From Limnoperna fortunei (taxonomy: Eukaryota > Mollusca > Bivalvia > Mytilida > Modiolidae): a stretch of DNA of 64,000 bases. Both the position numbers and the translations under genes were made by a program. The notes beneath the pieces are model-generated. The model made no database searches and was not told where the DNA came from. It worked only from the letters and a program-made list of their open reading frames with translations. Positions 15,101-30,100 of this stretch are shown here, one piece after another. How positions within the stretch are numbered: position 1 is the first letter of the stretch; the number at the start of each line of letters is the position of its first letter. The stretch is taken from NCBI GenBank assembly GCA_944474755.1, contig OX104118.1, positions 76,894,243 through 76,958,242 on the forward strand. Reading direction: 5' to 3'.

Positions 15101-18100
15101 ATATGGTTTGTAAATTAAAATAATAATTGATGAAAAAACAAATTCTGTTGCATATATGTATTAGTTTATCTTGATTTTCGGTTTATAGTTGTATCATGAC
15201 ATCACCGGATGTATTATGCAATACATACAAATAAATCGATACTTGTGTAAACAGTGGTAAATAGGAATGGAAATATGGAAACTGGATAAAATAAACAATA
15301 CACAAGTAAAAACAATCTTTATTTATGTCTTAAATATACTTTATTTAGCATAACTAATCACATATGGGTCTATTTTCGTCTTTATATTTGGCGATCTATG
15401 TACGGCCTTCAAACTTCGACTGGAATTCTTTCCTCTTGTGGTATGACTCGCTTAAAAGTTGGAACCCTTCTCTAAAACCAAATTTTAACTCCTAATTTTC
15501 CGACTTATGTGCAAGTATGTACGGTATATTCAATAGGAATTACAAAATGAAATTCAACTTACATGTCTAAAACAATAAAATATACAATACAAAAGAAAAT
15601 ATCAGCTACTATACAAAATATGGAAACTCTGTTCGAACTGAAGAGCAGTAAGTTGCTGGTGTAGTACTAAAAATAAACCCAATTAACACTGTTTGAATAT
15701 CTATAAGAGTTTTTAAATCGATCAACAATGTTTTTATGTCTTATTTATCACACACGTACCTTCCTGCCACCATAATGTCCAGGTGGATTCTGGGTAGCAA
15801 ACAACATGAACTTAGGATGAGCCTTTATGGTTTCCTGTGTCTCTGGTATAAATAGTTCTCTGTTGTCATCCAGTAACTGTAAGGAACAATAAAGTATCAA
15901 ATCTTCAGTAACAACAAAGTACCAAATCTTCAGTAACAACAGAGTACCAAATCTTCAGTAACAACAAAGTACCAAATCTTCAGTAACAACAAAGTATCAA
16001 ATCTTCAGTAACAACAAAGTACCAAATCTTCAGTAACAACAAAGTATCAAATCTTCAGTAACAACAAAGTACCAAATCTTCAGTAACAACAAAGTACCAA
16101 ATCTTCAGTAACAACAAAGTATCAAATCTTCAGTAACAACAAAGTACCAAATCTTCAGTAACAACAAAGTATCAAATCTTCAGTAACAACAAAGTATCAA
16201 ATCTTCAGTAACAACAAAGTATTAAATCTTCAGTAACAACAAAGTACCAAATCTTCAGTAACAACAAAGTATTAAATCTTCAGTAACAACAAAGTATCAA
16301 ATCTTCAGTAACAACAAAGTATCAAATCTTCAGTAACAACAAAGTATCAAATCTTCAGTAACAACAAAGTACCAAATCTTCAGTAACAACAAAGTACCAA
16401 ATCTTCAGTAACAACAAAGTATTAAATCTTCAGTAACAACAAAGTATTAAATCTTCAGTAACAACAAAGTATCAAATCTTCAGTAACAACAAAGTATCAA
16501 ATCTTCAGTAACAACAAAGTACCAAATCTTCAGTAACAACAAAGTATCAAATCTTCAGTAACAACAAAGTATCAAATCTTCAGTAACAACAAAGTACCAA
16601 ATCTTCAGTAACAACAAAGTATTAAATCTTCAGTAACAACAAAGTATCAAATCTTCAGTAACAACAAAGTACCAAATCTTCAGTAACAACAAAGTACCAA
16701 ATCTTCAGTAACAACAAAGTACCAAATCTTCAGTAACAACAAAGTATCAAATCTTCAGTAACAACAAAGTACCAAATCTTCAGTAACAACAAAGTACCAA
16801 ATCTTCAGTAACAACAAAGTATTAAATCTTCAGTAACAACAAAGTATCAAATCTTCAGTAACAACAAAGTACCAAATCTTCAGTAACAACAAAGTACCAA
16901 ATCTTCAGTAACAACAAAGTATCAAATCTTCAGTAACAACAAAGTACCAAATCTTCAGTAACAACAAAAGTACCAAATCTTCAGTAACAACAAAGTATTA
17001 AATCTTCAGTAACAACAAAGTATCGAATCTTCAGTAACAACAAAGTATCAAATCTTCAGTAACAACAAAGTATTAAATCTTCAGTAACAACAAAGTATCA
17101 AATCTTCAGTAACAACAAAGTACCAAATCTTCAGTAACAACAAAGTATTAAATCTTCAGTAACAACAAAGTATCAAATCTTCAGTAACAACAAAGTACCA
17201 AATCTTCAGTAACAACAAAGTACCAAATCTTCAGTAACAACAAAGTATCTTCAGTTCAATCTACATTGTATACATCACTACTCAGATAGTAAACATAAAT
17301 TAAAATATCAAAAAACTTTTTAACTTTAGTTCATATTTCTGGAATAATAGTTTTTATACCTTCATTTCATTTCATTTTTTTCAATAAAATGTGAAAACTT
17401 CAAGTTTTTTTTAATTTTTCTACAGCCTTCGCAAAAAAGATTATAACGGAGTGAACTGTACATACTGAAGTAATTATTATGTTGTGATATCAATATGGAA
17501 GACCACTTACCCTGTTCAAAGCTTCAAGGACATCTGTGGGAGCTAAATTTAACTCATCTAGAATAATCCAATGACCCTTCCTCATGGCTTCCACCAGAAC
17601 ACCTGTTTATAAGAGAAAACAAGTACTATCTTTAAAAAGATAACCGACACATTAAATATATAAATTAAGTTATGCATTGAACTACGAATTGCCATTATTG
17701 TCATACAAATTCCCCCGTTTCAATAGACCAGAAATGTTTGATGGAATTTTTTTGGGGGAAGTACTGACAGAAAAATGTAGGAAAAATCTTATAATTATTA
17801 TTACGTGAAATCAGGAACCTATAAATTAACACTAGTCCCAGGTGAAACGAGTTTGATATTATTAATTTATACATGTGTGCCCCTCCCCACCCCACCCCCT
17901 TATGTGTTTTTATATTTCAACAAATTGTTTTATTTACGTGTTTTCGATATTAACACATTTACCAAGCATACAGTTAACCAAAATTGATCATTTACATACA
18001 ACTACATGTACTTTTTTGTACATGTATTCAAGAACGTTTATTGATATTATGTATTGAAACCCACTGCCTAAGATATAGAACTGAAGTTTTTCTGCGAGCA

Positions 18101-21100
18101 CCAAAGCAGTTATTCAACAATGTAAACAAATTGAATTGTAGAAGTTTTTTAATAAAATGTTTATAGTTTAAAATTTACTGAATAAGCAAAGTATACTTTA
18201 CAATTAGAGCTACAACTCTATGTGTGCACCAAGGGTCTGGAAACGGTCATATTTGCCGGACATGTCCGACATTTACATTAAAATGTCCGACTAAGGTTTA
18301 GTCAAATCGGACATCAAAAATAGTGATATTCAACTTGGACAATAATATACATATCTTTTAGTTGGTTTCAATACCTGTAATTTCCGCTAGATATAAATAT
18401 TATATTAAAAAATCAACCCTAAGGCTATTTCCCGTCACTGACACATGTGTTTATTTAGTAACCATTCACTCCATTCAAGTGTTAATTACCTGACGTACAT
18501 AAATCTTGGGAAAATCAATTCAAATTAAATTCTATTGAAATGATGAAAACAAAAATAAATATTTAATTCAATAAATAATAACTTGTAAAAAACGTGGTCC
18601 ATCGGAGAGTATCGTATAAAATTCAATTCTGTTCCGAACTTGTTGTAATTTTGAAACAACTTCCTACTTCCGGTTAATGAAAATGTCTCAGGAATGTTCA
18701 TAAAAAACGTTGTTTGCTATTACTTTGTTGAATAGACAACATATCATCTTATAATAAAGAAATTTTAGGAAGCAGAATGTTTTCCTACGTATATTTCCTT
18801 TCTTGCACGGTGCATATATCATAGGAACCCATACAAAACAACAACTAATATCTACCACGGTCTTGAAAAAAATTAAAAAGACCTTAATTCTGGACTTTAA
18901 GGAACAGCACATACACATCCCAGCTTAAGCAAACACAATATTTTTTATATGATGACCGGTAAAATGTTTGACATGACTCAGGAAAATTTCCAGGGCCTTG
19001 GTGTGAACTACGACGGATGCCCAAGAACAATAATACATTTGATTTAAAATCAACATGTATATAAAATGATTGTTAATTTATATTTAATAAAGAAATAAAT
19101 TAAAATTTCTTCTCATCTTTTTTACACTCCAGAAAAGCCCGCAAAAATCCAGCGTGTTAATATGCATTTTAATTTGCGTTGTACTTCAAATAAAAAATAT
19201 TTAACGTTTTTTGTACAAGTTGTTTGATTATAAAATTTTACAAACTGCAGCTCTTCATCTCTATCGTTCTTAATACTTAAATTGCACTATACAAAAATTG
19301 TATAAACAAACAGACGGCAACATCTAATAATAATAGTACAAAATTTGAAAGGTCAGTCTGAATTGCCAATTTACCACCCTGTTCCAAACCCCCCATCCAA
19401 ATGGTTTTTGACTAATCAAGAAACAAATAAAAAATATTTAACATTTTTGTACAAGTTGTTCGATATAAAATTTTACAAACTGCAGCTCATCTCTATGGTT
19501 CTTAATACTTAAGGTATCTGAACCACAATTGACCACGTAATCATATTTGGTGTCCCGGATGTCTTGTTTTTCAATGGAGCATAACTCTGTAATGTTCAGC
19601 AAACATCGGAAAGACTATTTGAGTAACTAGCTTTTTGGCTGTTACATTGACTCAAAGTAAAACAATGTATTTAATGTGTATAATTTATTAGCAATACAAA
19701 TGTACATTGATTTAATAAAGCTCTGTTTCTTGGTCCAGAAATAAAATTTAAACGGTGACTTCAATTATGGGTCGGATACCTTAAATTGCACTATAAAATA
19801 ATTTTATAAACAAACAGATGGTAAAATCTAATAAAAATAGTACAAAAATTGAAAAGTGAATTGCCAATTTACCACCCTGTTCCAAACCCCGGTCAAATGG
19901 GCTTTTGACTAATCAAGAAACAGAATTACGATCACGTGACTTGCGTTTTCGAGAGGTGAAGAAGTGTCATGAGGTCAAAGGGTTAAAAGTGAATATAATA
20001 CAGTCGGAAAAATTGTGGGAAAGTTGTTTTCTCAAAATACGATGAGATGAACAGGTAAAATTTCTCTGTTTTGTATTAAAATAACTGTCATTAATTTATT
20101 CTCTTTTTTATATTTTACCAGGCGTCATTTTCCTACTGGTTAAGGTAGTTAGTCATCTACTATTGATCATGTGGTCTGTCAACACTGACGGTTGTGGGTG
20201 TAAGCCTTACTGTGGGCAGTGGATGCTGGACTCCAGTCTTAATTGACAAGGATTGCCATTTTTCCTGCTGCAGGTTGGAATTCACCTGGTACTCAAGCTT
20301 CCTCTCCCATGATGTCATGATATAGCTGAAAAATTGCTGAAAATGATGTTAAACTCTATTCAAAGAAACAATAAAACAAACAATTATACTTTACCACTGT
20401 ATATAATTATTTGTTTCTTTTAAAACATACCTATCTACATTTTTTCCTAGTACAGTTTATAAGTGTGCAGGTTTACCATCTCCATTTGTTGTATTTTCAT
20501 TTTTATTCATGGGTACCAACTTTTGTGGTTTTCATGGGTGTGATCAAACCACAAAGTTAAGAATTAAACAAATATTAACCTTATATTAATGTCTGTTTTC
20601 CTCCAGCAATGAAAATTGATGACCATGAATATAAATGACTCCACAGTATTGTCAGTGAAGCTTCCGTAAGTTATTATAGTGTTTATTGCTATTTTAATTT
20701 GACAACATGAGGATCTATACAGTGGGAGTACAGTTTTGTATATTTAGATTTAGATGTATTTTTAGTACTAATGGCAAGACAAAATGTTGGCAGATTGAAG
20801 AATAGGGGAATAACATGGGAGAAGTTAATTTTATTCTTTATTCAGCAAATAATGATTAAATTAACAACTACTCCCAAAATATGAATCAAACAACAAACCT
20901 ACCCTCTTTAAAGACCAGTTTTCCAGTTTCATCTGTCGAGTAGCAGCCAACATATTCCTGTAAATCTGTATGCTCATGGTTATTGACTCTAACACAGTGG
21001 TTCCCACTAGACTTTGCCAACCACGTAACCAAACTAGTCTTTCCTACAGATGTCTCACCTTGCAGCAGAACTGGATGTTGTCTGTGAACATATATAAATA

Positions 21101-24100
21101 GCTGTCAGGCTTAACCTACATACAGTTTTTAAACTAAATTTGACTAGTCAGAGCAACATGTTGTTTAGTGTCTAATATAGAAGAATCTAACACTAGCATT
21201 TAGTCCAATTTTTAAACTATTAAATATATCAAGATTTTTGTTTTCAATTTCATCAGAAAATACTGGACATTATAATATATGAATTATAAATACTAAATGT
21301 TTTCTCCATTACTAATTTACAAGTTTAAAATTTCTTGAACAACAATATATCTGAACTTCAAGATATACATGTACTTAAATACTGACCCTCCAGATATAAC
21401 ACGACACAAATCTTTTAAGTTCTGTCTGACAGAGGGTGTTAGTATATAATGGTCAGGAACTTTGGCGGTCTCCTTCCCTGTAGAGATCCAGTAACCTTCA
21501 AAGTTAAGCCACTGTCCTTTAGTAGGCATGGGTATGGGCTGCTTAAGGATGGACTTGATGTTAGATTTGCCCAGGACGTACTGACATATCAAACTCTCTA
21601 CTAACGGATGGGAGGACCTGTCCAGCTGGGTTAGAAAACTTAAACAGAATCCCTGTCAACAAAGAGATACAGAAAACATATTCCATCAAATAAAAAATTC
21701 ATCAAATAAGTTTGTTGAGACTAGTGACATAAGTAGCATTGTCAAATTTTTTCCATGTATTCATACTATTTATAAATGTTGAAAACTGTGCAATAAGTAA
21801 GAAAGAATCATCAAATAAATTGAAAACAATTTACATATATGTTGTATACATATTGACAACCTATATACTGACCTCATACAAGGTGATAACCTATATACTG
21901 ACTTCGTACAAAGTGACAACCTATATACTGACCTCGTACTAGGTGACAACCTATTTACTGACCTCGTACAAAGTGACAACCTATATACTGACCTCGTACA
22001 AGGTGACAACCTATATACTGACCCCGTACAAGGTGACAACCTATATACTGACCTCGTACTAGGTGACAACCTATATACTGACCTCGTACAAAGTGACAAC
22101 CTATATACTGACCTCGTACAAAGTGACAACCTATATACTGACCTCGTACAAGGACCTGGCAACTTGTCCACATGAGTTGGTTGATGCATATCTAAGGGCT
22201 CTACATAAGGTTCTTAAACTGTTAAATAAACAAAAGAAATATTGTTAAAGACAGACAGTGATCCCATGCAACAGAAGGTACCTCAAAAGAGATATGTTCT
22301 GTAAGAAACAATTGTGCCTAAAACATATTTGTTTCACCTTTCCCTAACAAAAATTATGCCTTAAAATGCTTTTTTAACTTATTATTTTCTTTATGTTCAA
22401 TTTTAAGCCAAAAAACCAATGCATTTTATCCAAATTATGAATGAAAAAATAAAACAGCAAGATACTTTCCTTAAGTCAGGGTAGGTACAGTGAAAACAAA
22501 AACATTTTGTATGTTCTCATATATGACAGAGCTGAAAAGTTACTTTTGGACTCTTCTACAATTGATAGTTTATATTACATAACTGCCTAAGAAAAAATTT
22601 ATATGATGATTGAAGGCATTTTACTCATTGTTGTATGACATTTTTAAACATTATAAAGAATATTCTTGTAAACTCCCAGTTGTAAATAAGTCCAATCTGA
22701 TACCTCACAGAACTACTGGTAAATGTATAGATATTATTTAATCCAGAACTGTTCAAACACTTGAAATCTTGCATTTGAAATTTTTTATTTAATTGAAGAA
22801 CTACTCTAAAGCCTTAGACTGTATATTGTTAATTTAGCAATTAATCATGATCAATAAATTTACAATCATTAAATGTCATAGATAATAACCTGAAATGTGG
22901 ACGATGCCCAGTTCCATCAGTTAACTTTTTTACCGCCTCCTCTCTGACCTTTAGATAGAAGTTGACAATGCCCTCTATCTGTCCTGATGTCAGAGACAGT
23001 CCCCTCAAATAATCACTGACAAGCACTTTCAAATCTTGTATATCTTCTAATTCATCAACATAAAATTCTGTAAATCTACAGATAAATAAATAAAATATGG
23101 CATTATCAAAAATATTCTCGGGGGCCTCTGTGGCCGAGTGGTTAAGGAAGTTCCTCTACTATTGATCACCTGATCTGTCTACACTGAGATTGCGGGTTCG
23201 AGTCTCACTGCAGGCAGGGTGTACTCAACTCCAATCTTAATTGACAAGGATTGCCAGTTTTCCTACCACAGGTCGATGGTTTTCTCTAGGTATTCCGGCT
23301 TCCTCCCCCAAAAAGAACTGGATGCCATGATATAGCTGAATAATTGCTAAAAGTGATGTTAAACATCATCAAACAAACAAATATTCTCTGCCTTGAGATA
23401 CTGGTTTGAATTCAATAGGTTTTTTACAATACTTTGAGCAATTTATCAGCCATAAACCAGGTACCATTTTTATTGGTGAAATACCTATAAAATGAAGAGT
23501 CTGGAAACAGTCATATTTGCCAGACATGTCCGACATTTACATTAAAATGTCTGAAAAGATTTAGTCAAATCTGACATTTAAAAAAGTGATATTTTATTTG
23601 GTTAAAAATATAAATATCTTTTTGTTAGTTTTAATACCTTACACAGAATATCGTTTGCCATTACATCTTATAATAAAGACATTTTAGGAAGCAGAATGTT
23701 ATCCTACAAATATTTTCTTTCTTACACGATGTGTATATCATAGGAACCCATCACAAAACAACAACTAATATCTACTACGGTCTTGAAAATAATTAAAAAG
23801 GCCTTAATACTAAACTTTACGGAAAAGCAAATACACATCCCAGCTTAAGCAAATACACATCCCAGCTTAAGCAAATACACATCCCAGCTTAAGCAAACAC
23901 AATAAAAAGTAAGTATTAATGCTAAACCTTACTTAGCTGCCTTTTTTTAAAAGTACTTTGTACTTTTATATGATGACCTTTAAAATGTCTGTCATGACTC
24001 AGGAAAATTTCCCGGGCCTTGTATAAAATACCACAGACACTGGACAAGTAACTAATTTTTATCAATGAAGATTTCTATTTAAATGGTAGCTCTATACCAT

Positions 24101-27100
24101 AAAAAAAACACCCCAAGTTGTTGAAGATTGATGTTCGCTTGCAATCTTCGAGGAGTAAAAATAAAAAGTTTACACTGTTTTTCTTTTCTTTGCTCTTGTT
24201 GAAAAACTTGTTTGGTTTTGAAAAGTGTTAGTATTTATTTTAGCAATGATCAAAATAGACAATATGACAATGGATTATTGATTAATTCTATTTATTACTG
24301 CAGATGAATTACTACTTATCAGTTGGCCACAATGGCCGTTCTATTTAAATGCTATCTTTTCTGTAAACATACAAAGTATGGTGCAATCTCACCCTTGACA
24401 GGTGGTAGCCATGAATTAAAGGCATTTTTATATTGAGTGATAGTTACAGCATGTAAAATGGCTGCAATTCATCATGCTGGAATTGTAACAATAGCACTGT
24501 AACACCTGCTTGATAGAAATAACTTGCTTATCTTAAAACAGTTCTACAAGAGGCAAAAGTTTCTACAATCAGAAAATGAGCCTACCTGTTCCTTATACCA
24601 ATAGGAAGATCTTTCTTTCCTACATCTGTGGCAGGGTTCATGCAGGCAAACAATCGGAAATTCTCATTTCTAACAACTGGCTCTATGTCTCTATAAATAG
24701 CATCATAATGTTAATTGTACTTGATAATGTCATTGTAATTTTATATTTAAGTTAAATCATTGACATTGTGTTAAATTTCATGTTTTCTTGCAGTCTGCTT
24801 TCATTCATTAGATTACAACTATTAATCAGTGGGTTTAACTAACAGAACTAATCCGTGCTCTATAGGTGATGTATAGGGAGGTCCAATCGTTGGAGGGTTG
24901 TCAAGTTATAATACAGAAAGCCTATTAATAATAGTTGAAATCACTGATATCACTATCTTCCATAGCAACTGTCTTCTTTTTAAACACAATGCAAGGCATA
25001 ATTTGATGTAAAAAATGACAGACAACTCACCATGTCTAAAGGTAAGCATGTCACTAATCACTATTTACCCTCTTTCTGTAAGAACCAGAGATCCTGCCTG
25101 GCTTTCTAACAAACCACTCAGACATTCCAAAGTTTCAGCAGCAGCCAAATTTATTTCATCCAACAAAACCCAGTCGCCATTTCTCAAAGCTTTCACTAGA
25201 GTTCCCTACAAAATATTTTATTGATGTATTAATTAAATAAAACTAGATATCAGTGAGATGGTACCCATCTTTGTGGGCCCCACCGACCTTGAGGTCAAGG
25301 TCAAAGGTCATCAACCATGGTATGCGACACATCGCCTTGATATTATCTACCCACATTCCAAATATCAAAAGCCTATCTCAAAAGATAAAAAAGTTACAAC
25401 TGGGACATGAAGTTGTTATTCAGAAAGCAATAATGTGACCTTTATTTTTGTTTGTTTGAATGGTGTTTTAACGCCACTTTCAGCAATTTTCCAGCTATTT
25501 CATGGCGTCCAGTTTTTATTGGGGGAGGAAGCCGGAGTACCCGGAGAGAACCCCGGACCTGCGGTAGGAAAACTGGCAATCCTTGTCAATTAAGATTGGA
25601 GTCGAGTACACCCTGCCTGCAGTGAGAATCGAACCCGCAATATCAGTGTTGACAGACCACGTGATCAATAGTAGACGAACTACCTTGACCACTCGGCCAC
25701 CGAGGCCCCAATGTGACCTTTAGGTCAAAGCTCAAGGTCAAAGGTCAACAACCTTGGTATGCAACACATCGCCTTGATATTATCTACCCACATTCCAAAT
25801 ATCAAAAGCCTATCTCAAAAGATAAAAAAGTTACAGCCCGGACATGAATTTGTAATACAGAAAGCAGTAATGTGACCTTAAGGTCAAAGTTCAAGACCAA
25901 AGGTTATCAACCAGGGTATGCGACTCATCACCTTGATATTATCTACCTACAATCCAAATATCAAAAGCCTATCTCAAAAGATAAAAAAGTTACAGCCTGG
26001 AAATGAAATTGTCATACAGAAAGCAATAATGTGACCTTAAGGTCAAAGTTCAATGTCAAAGGTTATCAACCACGGTATGCGACACATCGCCTTGATATTA
26101 TCTACCTACATTATAAATATCAAAAGCCTACCTCAAAAGATAAAAAAGTTACAGCCTCGACATGAATTTGTCATACAGAAAGCAATAATGTGACCTTAAG
26201 GTCAAAGTTCAAGGTCAAAGGTTATCAACCACAGTATGCGACACATCGCCTTGATGTTATCTAACTACATTCCAAATATCAAAAGCCTACCTCAAAAGAT
26301 TAAAAAAGTTACAGCCCAGACATGAATTTGTCATACAGAAAGCAATAATGTGACCTTAAGGTAAAAAAAAAGTTCAAGGTCAAAGTTTATCAACCACAGT
26401 ATGCGACCTATCGCCTTGATATTATCTACCTACATTCCAAATATCAAAAGCCTACCTCAAAAGATAAAAAAGTTACAGCCCGGACACGATTAGTTCGGAC
26501 GGACGGACAGATGCACGGACGGACAGCGCGACAGATGCACGGACAGACAGACAGACTGATCACTATAGGGCGTCCGCCACAAAGTGGCAGGGCCCTAACA
26601 ATATTGCTTTTCCAGTAAAAAAATATCTGGTTGGTTCTGAAAGCAGTTTGGTATTTTTTCTTGGTGGGGGAATGAAAAGCATTTGTTTATAAAAATGTGA
26701 TTTAAAAATAATTAAAACTGTTGTTAGAACTACAAATTAAAACCCTGGCATTGCCTCCACAGATCTGTTTTCTACAAAAAAAACTCCATAAATAATGTAC
26801 AGAATATTCTAATGCTTAAATCTTTTTCAAAGATTAACCATATAAATGCATGATACAGCGGAATAAATATAAGAACCTATATAACTGAGCTAAATCTCAC
26901 TGAAAAAGCTAAATAATGACATTATACCTTCAATGAACAAGAAATATGAATACCTGTACCAAAAGGCTTTTAAATGGAAAATTGTATGAGAAGTGTAAAT
27001 AACTGCAGGTGCCTCTGTGGCTGAGTGGTTAAGTCATCTACTAGTAATCACCAACATGTCAATTAATACTGTGGCTGCGAGTTCAAGCTTTACAATGGAC

Positions 27101-30100
27101 ACACTATAAACTTAATTGACAAGGATTGCCAGTTTTTCTATTGAAGGTTCAGGGTTTTCACTGGGTACTCCAGTTTCCTACCTAATAACCTAATTATAAC
27201 TGCTGAAAGTGGCATAAAACCTTATGAAAAAATCTGACATTAAATAACTAAACTATACATGAATGAAGGAAAAGTATGATAACTGAATGAATGAGAAAGC
27301 TAAATAACTGTGGCATACTTCAAACAATGAGAAAGCTAAATAACTGTGGCATACTTCAAACAATGAGAAAGATAAATATCTGCACCATACCTCAATGAAC
27401 GAGAAAGCTAAAACATTTTCTGTCTGCTGTACTTGTATCTTTAGTTGTTGTAGTCTGTGCTTTATCTGCTTCCACCTACTACTCAGTTCTGGTGACAATT
27501 TTCCTTAGAAAAGAAAATCAGTCATGATCGTTCAATGATTAAACTTTGGACAATTTAGTTCTGTGCATTCATTAAATTTTATGTGTACCAATTTTCATGG
27601 AGAAAAACTTCCTGTTTCAAGCATATCCAATTTTGTGGTGGTATGATTTGGTGTAAAAACTAAAATATTGTACAAGATACATATGGTACAGCTATGACAT
27701 CTGACATTGGGTAAAAAAGTTGTTCTTATTGTAAAACAGATTTTGCCTTAATTACATCCTCAGTAGTATTTTATAATTAGATATACGATATATGTATGGA
27801 TAAGTACTGTTTCAGTAGTTTAATTGTGCTTACTCATTTCAAAGTTGAGTGGTAAAATGCTGTATACTGTATGACTAAAGATATCCTTTACATCAAGTGA
27901 TAATCATATCCTTTACATCAAGTGATAATCCAGTCATGTTTATGTTAATCCACAAGAGACAAATCTAACAATAGCAGAAAAATCTAACTGCAGGCTGGTT
28001 TCACCTAAAAATTAATTATTCTCACATCTGAAGGAGTGGTTCCGTGTGAAACCACTTACTGTAAGCCATTTTCACCTAACAACTAATCTTCCATTCATCT
28101 CTGAAGGAAACAACCTAATGGTTTAATCTTACCAGCTTCACTTCTCTGTAGGGCGGATTTCATGGTGTGTTCCATCAATGAAAACAACATTTTCCATTTT
28201 TTCTTCACAAAACAATCCTAAAATGAGATCTAAACTACTGATACTGTATGTATAGGCGGTTAATTAGACTTCCTATATCTCTAATACTTGCTTTAGACTA
28301 TACCACTTTTAGTCTGTTATTTTTTTTAGATTTAAGATATAACAACAATAAAAACACTTAACATAAACATTACCCGAGGCACAGTGTAGGTAGATAGTCA
28401 TACATAAACATTACCAGAGGCACAGTGTAGGTAGTTAGTCATACATAAACATTACCAGAGGCACAGTGTAGGTAGTTAGTCATACATAAACATTACCAGA
28501 GGCACAGTGTAGGTAGTTAGTCATACATAAACATTACCAGAGGCACAGTGTAGGTAGTTAGTCATACATAAACATTACCAGAGGCACAGTGTAGGTAGTT
28601 AGTCATACATAAACATTACCAGAGGCACAGTGTAGGTAGTTAGTCATACATAAACATTACCCGAGGCACAGTGTAGGTAGTTAGTCATACATAAACATTA
28701 CCAGAGGCACAGTGTAGGTAGTCAGTCATACATAAACATTACCAGAGGCACAGTGTAGGTAGTCAGTCATACATAAACATTACCAGAGGCACAGTGTAGG
28801 TAGTCAGTCATACATAAACATTACCAGAGGCACAGTGTAGGTAGTTAGTCATACATAAACATTACCCGAGGCACAGTGTAGGTAGTTAGTCATACATAAA
28901 CATTACCAGAGGCACAGTGTAGGTAGTTAGTCATACATAAACATTACCAGAGGCACAGTGTAGGTAGTTAGTCATACATAAACATTACCAGAGGCACAGT
29001 GTAGGTAGTTAGTCATACATAAACATTACCAGAGGCACAGTGTAGGTAGTTAGTCATACATAAACATTACCAGAGGCACAGTGTAGGTAGTTAGTCATAC
29101 ATAAACATTACCAGAGGCACAGTGTAGGTAGTTAGTCATACATAAACATCACCAGAGGCACAGTGTAGGTAGTTAGTCATACATAAACATTACCAGAGGC
29201 ACAGTGTAGGTAGTTAGTCATCTAATATTAATTATGTTAACACTGAGATCGTCAGTCTGGAGGGTGTGCTTAACTCCAACCCGAATTTACAAGTTTCCCT
29301 TCCGAAGGTCTGGGTTTTCTCCGGGTACTTTGGATAGAGCTGAAAATTTGCTGAAAGTGGTGATAAACCACAAACAAACATAAACCTTACCTGTAAATGT
29401 CCCAAAAATTTAACATTTTCTCTTCTTGAAAATGTCTCACAAAACAAAATTTCAAAATCCTCATGAAATGGTTTTACAACATGCTTTATATCTACTGGTT
29501 TAAATCTGAAAGAATAAATCAATTTATCTTTAAAGGAAATCAATCAAAAGGTTTAAAACCTATTGAACTATAATTTTTTGCAAACCTCATATCAAGTATT
29601 GCAAGCTCAAACCAATGTCTTTATTTATACAGAATCTTAAATTTCTCAAAACTTTCTCCTCACAATGTTGTGAAATGTTTACATTATAGCAAACCATTTT
29701 TATCTTGTATTCAGAAAATCAATTCTATTAACAAAATTATTTGATTAATTGTAAGAGTATTCAGCTTATCATAATGACTGGGTGGCAGTAGTGTTCCTGC
29801 TTGCCCCATGGAGCAGCTAAGACTGAGTATCAGAAGGGTTCCTACTTGCCCCAGACAGCAGCCAAGAATGGGTGCCAGTAAGGTTCCTTCTTGCCCAACA
29901 GAGCATACCAGCACATCCTTAGATGAAGGATAAAGGGGATTGCCTGTTGTAACACAAAAGCCTGTCCAGATACCATAGAGGGTGCCATGTTTTTGAGTGC
30001 CAGGCTACATGCATACAAATACCTTGTTTCCAGATTCCATAAGTGTTGGCATATTTTAACCACTACAAAAGTCACAATTTCCTTCACATTTGTCCATCCT

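Noticed and set aside
15886..17253. CRISPR-like regular repeat array
   Set aside because: Units are contiguous 25-mers with no spacers, in an animal intron. The 30-, 36- and 41-bp arrays are rejected for the same reason.
21770..22189. 139-codon minus-strand protein with RSVYRLS repeats
   Set aside because: Translation of the 30-bp array in a frame other than that of exon 21.
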